Below, piece after piece: positions 7,499 to 14,440 of a DNA stretch of 24,557 nucleotides; the first letter of the stretch is position 1, and every line of letters begins with the position of its first letter. The stretch comes from Acetobacteraceae bacterium (GTDB taxonomy: Bacteria > Pseudomonadota > Alphaproteobacteria > Zavarziniales > Zavarziniaceae): NCBI GenBank assembly GCA_947379865.1, contig CANCOY010000059.1:1-24557 (forward strand), read 5' to 3'. The notes beneath the pieces were generated by a model. The model searched no databases and was not told the DNA's origin. It saw only the letters and a list, made by a program, of their open reading frames with translations. Position numbers and translations under genes: made by a program.

Positions 7499-8239
7499 AT
7501 GGAAACGGATCGGCTGAAGGGCGCTGTGGCGCTGGTCACCGGCGGCTCGCGCGGGATTGGCGCCGCCATTGCCGAGGCTTTTGCCGCACGCGGCATGCAT
7601 GTGGCGGTAAATTTCCGGGTGGCGCGCGACGAGGCCGAGGCGGTGGTGGCCCGGATTGCCGCCAGCGGTGGCCCGAAAGCGGTTGCCCTTGGCGCCGATG
7701 TCTCGGACGCGGCCGAGGTGGAGCGGCTGGTGGCGGAAACACGGGCAGCGCTGGGGCCGATCACCGTGCTGGTGAACAATGCCGGCATCGCCCGCATGCA
7801 GCCGTTCGACACCATCACCGAGGCAGATTTTGATGATCTGATCCGGGTGAACCTGAAGTCGGCCTTCCTGGTTACCCGGGCGGTGCTGCCCGACATGCGG
7901 GCGGTTGGCTTTGGCCGCATCATCAACGTCTCGTCCGTGGCGGCGCAGACGGGCGGGGTGGTAGGCCCCCATTATGCGGCGTCCAAGGCCGGCATGATTG
8001 GCCTGACCCATTCCTATGCCTCGCTGCTGGCCAAGGAAGGGATCACGGTGAACGCCATTGCACCCGCCCTGATCGAGACCGACATGATGCGCGGACGGCT
8101 GGACCTGGCGGCGCGCATTCCCATGGGCCGGGTGGGCCATGTGGACGAAATGGCGTCGATTGCCCTGATGCTGGCCGGTAACGGCTATGTCACCGGCCAG
8201 ACCATCGGCGCCAATGGCGGCATGTACATGTCGTCTTGA
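7499..8239 (+). CDS. Short-chain dehydrogenase/reductase, FabG-like
   Basis: This 246-residue classical SDR has the cofactor loop TGGSRGIG (14-21), NNAG (93-96), catalytic Ser146 in INVSSVAAQ and the Tyr159-x3-Lys163 pair in HYAASKAG. The end of the second strand reads VNFR without an Asp, which favours NADP(H), as in 3-oxoacyl-ACP reductases. The C-terminal GYVTGQTIGANGGMYMS is the usual substrate-loop and dimer region. It probably interconverts a 3-oxo and 3-hydroxy group on an acyl thioester or alcohol. The ATG follows AAAGGACGACCC, a good ribosome site, 11 bases after the hotdog gene. The name fabG is avoided because many paralogues share these motifs. Confidence 0.88.
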   Translation: METDRLKGAVALVTGGSRGIGAAIAEAFAARGMHVAVNFRVARDEAEAVVARIAASGGPKAVALGADVSDAAEVERLVAETRAALGPITVLVNNAGIARMQPFDTITEADFDDLIRVNLKSAFLVTRAVLPDMRAVGFGRIINVSSVAAQTGGVVGPHYAASKAGMIGLTHSYASLLAKEGITVNAIAPALIETDMMRGRLDLAARIPMGRVGHVDEMASIALMLAGNGYVTGQTIGANGGMYMSS

Positions 8240-8248
8240 GATGATCCT

Positions 8249-9793
8249 TCAGATGGCGCGGCCGGCGTTCGCCCAATAGGGCTCACGCAGCTTGCGCTTG
8301 AAGATCTTGCCGGAATCCTCGCGCGGCAGGTCGTTGGCAAAGGTCACCAGACGGGGGATCTTGTAACCGGCCACGCTCTGCCGCAGGAAGGTGCGCACCT
8401 CGGCCTCGCTGAGAGCCACGCCCGGCTGGGGCTGGATCACGGCGCAGATGGCCTCGCCATATTCCTCGTCCGGAATGCCGAACACGGCGCAGTCGGCAAG
8501 GCCCGGCATCTTGTGCAGCTCCGCCTCGATCTCGGCTGGATAGATGTTCACCCCGCCAGAGATGATCATGTCCTTGATGCGGTCGCAGAGGTAGAGGAAG
8601 CCGTCTTCGTCGAAATAGCCAACGTCCCCGGGCGCCACGCCATCGGCCTTGATGGCGGCCCGCGTCTTGGCCTCGTCGCCATGATAGTGGAAATCACCAA
8701 AGGCGCGGATGCGGCCCACCACCTCGCCCACGGCGCGTACGGGCAGGGGGTTGCCCGCCTCGTCGATCACCTGCACCACGGCTTCGGGCACGGGCTTGCC
8801 CACGGTGCCGGGATGGGCCAGCCATTCCGCTGAGGTGCAATGGGTAACGTTACCCATCTCGGTCGCGCCGTAATATTCGTCGATAATTGGCCCCCACCAG
8901 TCGATCATGGCGCGCTTGGTGGCGGGCGGGCAGGGGGCGGCGGCATGGGCGACATAGACCAGCGACGACAGGTCATAGCGCCGCTTCACGTCTTCGGGCA
9001 GTTTCAGCAGGCGGTTGAACATGATGGGCACCATGTTCAGGTGCGTTACCCGGTGCTTCTCGATCAGGCGCAGCAGGTCTTCGGGGTCGAAGCGCGGCTG
9101 GATGATGACATTGGCGCCGATGCGGGTTGCCATGTTGGAATGGGCATAAGGCGCTGAGTGATAGACCGGCCCCACCACCGCAATCGTGATGCGCGAGGGA
9201 TCAGCCAGATAGTCGAGGAAGCCATAGGAGCGGCCCAGCAGGGTTGATACTGCGGCGGCCCGTTCCTCGGTAAAGGGCGGGCGGCGCACGCCCTTGGGCC
9301 GACCGGTGGTGCCAGAGGTATAGATGATGGCCATGGGGCCGGTGGCAGGCGGCGCCTCACGCACGGGAAAGCTGTCACGCCAGGCATTCCAGTCGGTCAT
9401 GCCGGGCGGCACCCGCGTTTCCTCGGCCGACAGGCCATAGGCAGAGCGCACCTCGTCGGGGACGGGGACCACCAGGATCTGAACCCCGGCGGGCACGGCG
9501 GCGCGGATCGGCGGCAGCAGGTCGGCAGGGATGACCAGGGCCTTGGCCCCTGAATCGACGAACAGATAGCGCGCCTCATCCTCGGTATAATGCCAGTTCA
9601 CCGCCACGGGATAGGCGCCCAGCATGCCGGCGCCGATATTGGCCTCGAAGAAGGCGATGTCGTTGCGCATGTAGAGGGCAACCGTATCGCCGCTGCCAAT
9701 CCCAAGGCTGGCCAGCCCCGTGGCCACCTGGGCCGCCCGGCCCATCAACTGTTCGGTTGTCAGCGACCGTTCGCCGCTCCAGATCATGCCCAT
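8249..9793 (-). CDS. AMP-forming acyl-CoA synthetase
   Basis: The 514-residue ligase has a phosphate loop IIYTSGTTGRPKGVRRP (about 156-172), YYGATEMGNVTH as the adenine motif, DVGYFDEDGFLYLCDRIKD for the ribose/hinge region, GGVNIYPAEIEAEL, and the catalytic Lys in LPREDSGKIFKRKL. The C-terminal LREPYW is common in synthetases for steroid side chains, bile acids or other bulky acids, but this is only suggestive. The ATG at 9791-9793 follows GGGAGGATGCC with a five-base spacing; a second in-frame ATG is two codons inside. It is divergent from the NAD-type SDR, sharing a 164-base promoter region, and convergent with the FabG-like gene nine bases away. Confidence 0.9.
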   Translation of the reverse strand: MGMIWSGERSLTTEQLMGRAAQVATGLASLGIGSGDTVALYMRNDIAFFEANIGAGMLGAYPVAVNWHYTEDEARYLFVDSGAKALVIPADLLPPIRAAVPAGVQILVVPVPDEVRSAYGLSAEETRVPPGMTDWNAWRDSFPVREAPPATGPMAIIYTSGTTGRPKGVRRPPFTEERAAAVSTLLGRSYGFLDYLADPSRITIAVVGPVYHSAPYAHSNMATRIGANVIIQPRFDPEDLLRLIEKHRVTHLNMVPIMFNRLLKLPEDVKRRYDLSSLVYVAHAAAPCPPATKRAMIDWWGPIIDEYYGATEMGNVTHCTSAEWLAHPGTVGKPVPEAVVQVIDEAGNPLPVRAVGEVVGRIRAFGDFHYHGDEAKTRAAIKADGVAPGDVGYFDEDGFLYLCDRIKDMIISGGVNIYPAEIEAELHKMPGLADCAVFGIPDEEYGEAICAVIQPQPGVALSEAEVRTFLRQSVAGYKIPRLVTFANDLPREDSGKIFKRKLREPYWANAGRAI

Positions 9794-9890
9794 GGCATCC
9801 TCCCGTTTGTCCTCGTGGCCCCGCTCTTGGCGGCGGGGGTTCCGGCCAATAGTTGATCATGCCGCACCCCTTGAGTCCAAGTGGGCGCAT

Positions 9891-9918
9891 GTACGAAGGG
9901 CGAAAGCCTCCTGTACAA
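9891..9918. promoter_or_regulatory. Paired TGTAC half-sites between divergent genes
   Basis: TGTACGA (9891-9897) and TGTACAA (9912-9918) are 21 bases apart, two helical turns, in the gap between the acyl-CoA synthetase and the SDR. TACAAT at 9914-9919 also resembles a -10 box for the plus strand, though no good -35 box is 17 bases upstream. A regulator operator is possible, but the sites are short. Confidence 0.25.
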
Positions 9919-9957
9919 TCCTTCCGCCCCACGGGGCCAATCAGACGAGGGAGAGGA

Positions 9958-10809
9958 ATGGCCATGCGCATGAAAGACAAGATCGCCGTCGTGACCGGCG
10001 GCGCTTCCGGCATCGGCAAGCGGGCGGTGGAGCGGATTGTGGAAGAGGGCGGCCGTGTGGTGATCGCCGACATCCAGGACGACCGCGGCCTGCGCATGCA
10101 GGAGGATATGGGCGACGCCGTGCGCTACATCCACTGCGACGTCACCGCCGAGGACGATATCAAGGCCGCCATTGCCAAGGCTGTCAGCACCTGGGGCCGC
10201 CTGGACCTGATGTTCAACAATGCCGGCACGGGCGGCGATCCGGCCCCGGTGGACGAGATCACGGTGGAGGGCTGGGATGCCACCCAGAACCTGCTGGTGC
10301 GCGCCGTGGTGCTGGGCATCAAGCATGCCGCCCATGTGATGAAGCCCCAGGGCTCGGGCGTGATCATCAACACTGCCAGCGTGGCCGGCCTGCTGCCGGG
10401 CTCCACCCCCATCGCCTATGCCGCTGCCAAGGCGTCGGTCACCTACATCACCAAGTGCGCCGCGCTGGAGCTGGCGCCCTTTTCGGTGCGGGTGAACTGC
10501 ATCTGCCCGGGCCTGATCGCCACGCCGATCATCGCCAAGTCCATGGGCCTGGCCAGCCAGGTGGCAGACCAGACCATCGACGCCGTGGAAAAAGCGGGCG
10601 CCCTGTTCCAGCCCATCCCGCGCGGTGGCCGGGCTGACGACATCGCCAATGCGGTGATCTTCTTTGGTGAAGATGCGGCCTCGTGGGTGACGGGTGTGGT
10701 GCTGCCCATTGACGGCGGCATTGCCTCTGGCCGCGACCCGCGCGAGATCGGGCAGAACTGGGCCAAGATCGCCGAGGCCGTCGGCGGCGAATGGTCTGTC
10801 CAGCCCTGA
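9958..10809 (+). CDS. Short-chain dehydrogenase/reductase, NAD-type
   Basis: This 283-residue classical SDR shows TGGASGIG (13-20), NNAG (87-90), Ser141 in NTASVAG, and Tyr154-x3-Lys158 in AYAAAKAS. Asp38 in VVIADIQDD closes the second strand and predicts NAD(H) as cofactor, so it would normally oxidise a hydroxyl group, for example a 3-hydroxyacyl-CoA or an alcohol. The tail beyond VLPIDGGIASG is about 30 residues longer than in many SDRs. Three in-frame ATGs lie at 9958, 9964 and 9970 after GAGGGAGAGGA; the second has the best spacing, so the start may be two codons later. It is followed after about 94 bases by an acyl-CoA dehydrogenase and an enoyl-CoA hydratase, suggesting one beta-oxidation-like operon. 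Confidence 0.87.
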   Translation: MAMRMKDKIAVVTGGASGIGKRAVERIVEEGGRVVIADIQDDRGLRMQEDMGDAVRYIHCDVTAEDDIKAAIAKAVSTWGRLDLMFNNAGTGGDPAPVDEITVEGWDATQNLLVRAVVLGIKHAAHVMKPQGSGVIINTASVAGLLPGSTPIAYAAAKASVTYITKCAALELAPFSVRVNCICPGLIATPIIAKSMGLASQVADQTIDAVEKAGALFQPIPRGGRADDIANAVIFFGEDAASWVTGVVLPIDGGIASGRDPREIGQNWAKIAEAVGGEWSVQP

Positions 10810-10903
10810 GGCCTCGCCGTTTTGGCAAAGCTCGGTTAATCAGGGGGGCGCGGTCGGCGACTGCGCCCTCTCTTCACGCCCACCCCTGTTTCTGGAATCC
10901 GCC

Positions 10904-12031
10904 ATGCTGCTCACCGAAACCCAGACCATGATCCGCGACAGCGTCCGCCGCCTGGTGGCCGAACGCATCACGCCAGAGGCCCGGCGCTGGGAGGCGGCGG
11001 GCGCCTATCCCGAAGGTCTGTGGACGGAACTTGCCGAACTGGGCCTGATGGGCATGACCGTGCCCGAGGAACTGGGCGGGGCTGGCGCCGACTATGTCTC
11101 TTATGCGCTGGCCCTGATCGAACTGGCCGTTGGTGATGGTGGTCTTTCCACCGTAGTCAGCGTGCATAATGCGCCGGTGCTGGCCGCCCTGATGAAGGAC
11201 GGGACCGAGGCGCAGAAGCAGCGCTTCATGCCCGGCCTGTGCGCCGGCAAGGGCATTGGCGCCTTCGCCCTGACCGAGGCGGAGGCTGGTTCCGACGCAT
11301 CGGCCCTGCGCACCCGTGCCACGCGGGTTGACGGCGGCTGGCGCCTGGATGGCGGCAAGCAGTTCATCACCTCTGGCCGCATTGGGGCGCTGGCCATCGT
11401 CTTTGCCGTGACCGACCCCGCCGCTGGCAAGAAGGGCATGTCGGCTTTCCTGGTGCCAACCGACCGCCCCGGCTATCTGGTGGAGCGCAGCGAGGACAAA
11501 CTGGGCCAGCGCGCGTCTGACACCTGCGCCTTGCGCTTCGAGAACCTGTTCCTTGAAGATGACCTGCTGCTGGGCCGCGAGGGCGAGGGCTATCGCATTG
11601 CGCTCGCCAATCTGGAGGTTGGCCGCATCGGCATCGGCGCCCAGGCCGTGGGCATGGCGGATGCCGCTTTGGGCATCGCCATTGCCTATGCCAAGGAACG
11701 GCGCTCGTTCGGCAAGACCATCATGGAGCATCAGGCCGTGGGTTTTCGCCTGGCCGATCTTGCCGCCCGGCTTGAGGCCGCCCGCCAATTGGTGCTGCAC
11801 GCCGCCGCCATGAAGGACGCCGGGCTGCCCTGCCTGCGCGAGGCCTCCATGGCCAAGCTGGTCGCCTCCGAGACGGCGGAACTGGTGTGCTCTGGCGCCC
11901 TGCAGACGCTCGGTGGCTATGGCTATCTCGAGGACTATGGCATCGCCAAGATCGCCCGCGATGTGCGGGTCTGCCAGATCTATGAAGGTACGTCCGACAT
12001 CCAGCGCATGGTTATCGCCCGCGCGCTCTGA
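10904..12031 (+). CDS. Acyl-CoA dehydrogenase (short/branched-chain type)
   Basis: The 375-residue flavoprotein has all main acyl-CoA dehydrogenase blocks: FALTEAEAGSDASALRT, the WRLDGGKQFITSG strand, KERRSFGKTIMEHQAVGFRLAD, LQTLGGYGYLEDYGIAKIAR, and CQIYEGTSDIQRMVIARAL. Glu361 in YEGT is the expected catalytic base. It would oxidise an acyl-CoA to the 2-enoyl-CoA and reduce ETF. The frame is open far upstream, but the ATG at 10904 (MLLTETQTM) begins the conserved N-terminal helix; GGAATCCGCC precedes it. The next gene, an enoyl-CoA hydratase-like protein, starts 28 bases later, giving consecutive oxidation and hydration steps. Confidence 0.92.
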   Translation: MLLTETQTMIRDSVRRLVAERITPEARRWEAAGAYPEGLWTELAELGLMGMTVPEELGGAGADYVSYALALIELAVGDGGLSTVVSVHNAPVLAALMKDGTEAQKQRFMPGLCAGKGIGAFALTEAEAGSDASALRTRATRVDGGWRLDGGKQFITSGRIGALAIVFAVTDPAAGKKGMSAFLVPTDRPGYLVERSEDKLGQRASDTCALRFENLFLEDDLLLGREGEGYRIALANLEVGRIGIGAQAVGMADAALGIAIAYAKERRSFGKTIMEHQAVGFRLADLAARLEAARQLVLHAAAMKDAGLPCLREASMAKLVASETAELVCSGALQTLGGYGYLEDYGIAKIARDVRVCQIYEGTSDIQRMVIARAL

Positions 12032-12059
12032 ACAACCCTTGTCCCAGGTGGATCCCGCC

Positions 12060-12872
12060 ATGACCGAACGCACACGCCCCCTCGACGTCGCCCGTGATGG
12101 CCATGTTGCCATCCTCAGCCTGAACCGACCCGAGGCGGCCAACGCGCTGGACATTCCCATGGCCGAGGCTCTGGGGGCCGCCGCCCGCCGTCTGGCGGAT
12201 GAGGGCTGGGTACGCGCGGTGGTGCTGCGGGGCGAGGGCAAGATGTTCTGCGGTGGTGGCGATGTGGCCGCCATGCGCGGCTTTGTCGCCAGCGGCGACG
12301 GGGTAGGGCTTGCCGGCTTCATTGATGATCTGGTGGGCCGCTATCATGCGGCGGTGCAGGCCCTGCTGGCCCTCGATGCGCCGCTGCTGGCAGCGGTCCA
12401 TGGCGTGGCGGCCGGGGCGGGTATGAGCCTTGCCCTGATGGCCGACCTTGCCTATGGCACGCCCCGCGCCCTGTTCGTGCCCGCCTATCCGGGGATCGGC
12501 TTTTCGGCTGACGGCGGCATGACCCATTTCCTGCCGCGCATCGTGGGGGAGCGGAAGGCGGCGGAGCTGATTCTGCTCAATCAGCCCATCGATGCCCAGC
12601 GCGCTGCCGGGCTTGGCATTCTGACTGGCGTGATCGAGGCTGAAGGCGAGGCCTTTGAGGCCGAGATCATGACGCGCGCCCAGCAGCTCGCCGCCGGACC
12701 CCGCCGGGCCTTTGGCAAGGTGCGCCAGCTGTTGCGCCAGAGCAGTGAAACCAGCCTTGCGGCGCAACTGGATGCAGAAGGGGTGGCGATGGTTGCGCTG
12801 GCCCCGGGCGCGGATGTCGCCGAAGGCCTGACGGCCCTCGGCGAGAAACGCAAACCCCGCTTCAGCGAATAG
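12060..12872 (+). CDS. Enoyl-CoA hydratase/isomerase, PaaG-like
   Basis: The 270-residue crotonase-fold enzyme has oxyanion-hole segments MFCGGGDVAAM (62-72) and HGVAAGAGMSLALMADL (114-130). At the place of the first hydratase Glu the sequence is FVPAYPGIGFSADGGMTHFL (139-158). The usual PE is PA, while Asp151 in SADGG fits the catalytic Asp of PaaG-type isomerases. This suggests double-bond isomerisation or ring-epoxide isomerisation rather than plain hydration. The ATG at 12060 follows AGGTGGATCCCGCC. It probably belongs to the operon starting with the SDR. Its stop codon lies in an inverted repeat shared with the convergent cytochrome gene. Confidence 0.85.
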   Translation: MTERTRPLDVARDGHVAILSLNRPEAANALDIPMAEALGAAARRLADEGWVRAVVLRGEGKMFCGGGDVAAMRGFVASGDGVGLAGFIDDLVGRYHAAVQALLALDAPLLAAVHGVAAGAGMSLALMADLAYGTPRALFVPAYPGIGFSADGGMTHFLPRIVGERKAAELILLNQPIDAQRAAGLGILTGVIEAEGEAFEAEIMTRAQQLAAGPRRAFGKVRQLLRQSSETSLAAQLDAEGVAMVALAPGADVAEGLTALGEKRKPRFSE

Positions 12873-12891
12873 GCGCAGGCGGCCTATTCGC
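12865..12891. terminator. Perfect 10-bp inverted repeat carrying the stop codons of two convergent genes
   Basis: GCGAATAGGC (12865-12874) and GCCTATTCGC (12882-12891) are exact reverse complements with a seven-base loop. The TAG of the enoyl-CoA hydratase (12870-12872) sits in the left arm and the TAG of the pentaheme cytochrome (complement of 12884-12886) in the right arm. Each gene therefore ends with GCGAATAG or GGCGAATAG read in its own direction. The location fits a bidirectional terminator, although no T-run flanks it. Confidence 0.5.
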
Positions 12892-14263
12892 CCGCCAGCG
12901 TCTCGCCCAGGTGGCGGACGGCGGCATTCCACTTGGCGCCGTCATAGGCTTTTTCGCTGGCAATCGCGCTGTAGACGATGTCGAGTGCTGCATTGGCCGC
13001 GCTGGTGTCGCCACCGCTTTCCTGCATGCCCGCCACGATGGCGCCAAGGCCCATGGTGGCCTGTTCGGCAACCGCATAGTCAGACAGCCGCCCATTACCG
13101 GCTTCTGCGACAAAGGCAGCCGCCAGCCGGCGACGGCCTGCCGCATCATAGCTGCGCCCGGCATAGCCAGAGGCAGCACCAAGGCGCGAGCGCACGGCCG
13201 AGGCAGCGCCTGCCACGGCGCCAGCACCCTTGCGAGAGGCGGCGTGGAGGTTGACCCAGTCAGCCCGCAGGGCCTCGGCCGCCTTGGGATCAAAGGCCTG
13301 CAGCAGAACCCGCACCATTACCAGATTGGCGTCGGCAAGCCTTGGCACGCCGGGGCCAATGCCCCGGCCGGCGGCGGCATCGAAACTGCCGGGCATCATG
13401 GGCTTGTGGCAGGCGGTGCAATCAAAGACGCCAAGCTCGGGCATGCCGCCCTTGCCGGCAAAGCGTGAACCGATGAGGGCCAATGTCTTGTTTGCCGCCT
13501 CGATCTGGCCGGCAGCCCAGGTGCCGACCCGGTCGGTCGTGCCCTTGCGGGCACGGTAGTCGGCATCAATCCGCCAATGGGGCGGCTCGGTGTTGGTATA
13601 GGTATCCAGTTCGAAGCGCAGGCGCGGATGGCCAGCGGCCATAATGTCATGCGTTACAAAACGACTGCCGTCACCGACATGGCAGCCAAGGCACATGTTG
13701 GCGCGGGCCTGTGGCTGCTCGGTGGGATAGAGGCCGGCGGCGACATTCTGGGCATGACTGGCAATGCCCGAGGCATGCAGGCCAAGCCAGGGGGCAGAGG
13801 CGCCATGACAGGCTTCACAGCCAACGCCGTCGCTGATGCGGAACATCTGGCCCCGCTGACCAGCGGGAGCATTATCCGTGTGGCACGAAAGGCACTGTGC
13901 CGACGAACCGGCGTCGGCGATGCCAAGATTGCGGGCGATTCGCTGGCCGCGCGGCTCCTGCAGGGTCTTCCAGGCCCGGGCATGGGGGTCGCGGGCCCGC
14001 CAGATCGAAACTTCGTTCTGTTGCACGTCAGTTCTGCTGCTGGCCTCGACATTGCCGTGGCAGCCGCTGCCGGCACAACCTTCAACGCCTAGATGGATTG
14101 CAGGCGTCTGGGCGAGGGCTGGTGTGCTGAGGCCAAGGCCCGCAAGCATCACCGCGACAAGCATGGCAAAGCCGATACCCAAAGCCGTCGCCGCCTGTGC
14201 TGCGCCAGACCGGGATCCTGCCCGCCCTGCGGCACCCCGAAACAATGCCGCTTGCTTCACCAT
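12884..14263 (-). CDS. Exported pentaheme cytochrome c (cytochrome c554-like)
   Basis: The 459-residue protein begins with a long basic N-region and a hydrophobic core ending STPALA|QT, a Sec signal peptide with likely cleavage after residue 51. Five c-type heme attachment sites follow: Cys63-x4-Cys68-His (CAGSGCH, four intervening residues), Cys124 (CLSCH), Cys149 (CEACH), Cys191 (CLGCH) and Cys282 (CTACH). Segments such as WRARDPHARAW and HDIMAAGHPRLRFEL carry additional His residues suited to distal ligation, as in the cytochrome c554 family. The last 170 residues are Ala-rich, helical and heme-free. It should act as a periplasmic electron carrier. The ATG follows GGGAGGTGG; a GTG one codon later has better spacing. 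It is divergent from the heme/porin/decaheme operon and probably co-regulated with it. Confidence 0.88.
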   Translation of the reverse strand: MVKQAALFRGAAGRAGSRSGAAQAATALGIGFAMLVAVMLAGLGLSTPALAQTPAIHLGVEGCAGSGCHGNVEASSRTDVQQNEVSIWRARDPHARAWKTLQEPRGQRIARNLGIADAGSSAQCLSCHTDNAPAGQRGQMFRISDGVGCEACHGASAPWLGLHASGIASHAQNVAAGLYPTEQPQARANMCLGCHVGDGSRFVTHDIMAAGHPRLRFELDTYTNTEPPHWRIDADYRARKGTTDRVGTWAAGQIEAANKTLALIGSRFAGKGGMPELGVFDCTACHKPMMPGSFDAAAGRGIGPGVPRLADANLVMVRVLLQAFDPKAAEALRADWVNLHAASRKGAGAVAGAASAVRSRLGAASGYAGRSYDAAGRRRLAAAFVAEAGNGRLSDYAVAEQATMGLGAIVAGMQESGGDTSAANAALDIVYSAIASEKAYDGAKWNAAVRHLGETLAGE

Positions 14264-14301
14264 CCACCTCCCAAACCGTCAGTACGCTGCCGGATGACGC
14301 T

Positions 14302-14330
14302 ACTATGCAGAAACCTGAGCAAAGGCTCAA
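14302..14330 (-). promoter_or_regulatory. Candidate sigma-70-like promoter for the pentaheme cytochrome
   Basis: Read on the minus strand, TTGAGC (14330-14325) is followed after exactly 17 bases by CATAGT (14307-14302); each matches its consensus hexamer at four of six positions. Transcription would begin about 30 bases upstream of the ATG at 14263. The -35 box overlaps the palindrome at 14316-14329, a classical place for a repressor. Confidence 0.3.
14316..14329. promoter_or_regulatory. Palindrome TGAGC-N4-GCTCA, candidate operator
   Basis: A perfect 5+5 inverted repeat with an AAAG spacer lies in the divergent promoter region between the pentaheme gene and the three-gene operon. A wider CCTGA...TCAGG pair (14314-14318 and 14336-14340) also encloses it. 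It overlaps the putative minus-strand -35 box. No known regulator motif was recognised. Confidence 0.35.
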
Positions 14331-14343
14331 TATCATCAGGGGG

Positions 14344-14362
14344 AGGATATTAAAATAATCCT
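14344..14362. promoter_or_regulatory. Palindrome AGGAT-N9-ATCCT with AT-rich centre
   Basis: A 19-base inverted repeat lies in the middle of the divergent region, with a centre made only of A and T. The AT stretch stands out in this GC-rich genome and contains TAAAAT, a -10-like hexamer on the plus strand. It may be an operator or the core promoter of the heme/porin/decaheme operon. Confidence 0.3.
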
Positions 14363-14440
14363 TCTACCGAACAAATCTCTGTCCGCCATGCAAGGAGTTT
14401 GATATACCCCTAATCACCCATTTATGCCGGCGTGCGAGCA

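Noticed and set aside
8233..8256. Hairpin between the FabG-like gene and the second acyl-CoA synthetase
   Set aside because: The arms have two mismatches in seven bases, so it is not better than chance.
10874..12322. Long open frame antisense to the acyl-CoA dehydrogenase
   Set aside because: It mirrors a strongly supported gene in a GC-rich genome and its residues show no recognisable domain. The same reasoning removes antisense frames at 16498-17796 and 23138-24427.
14398..14416. FNR/Anr-type box (TTGAT...ATCA) upstream of the heme operon
   Set aside because: The half-sites are separated by more than four bases and the second is incomplete.
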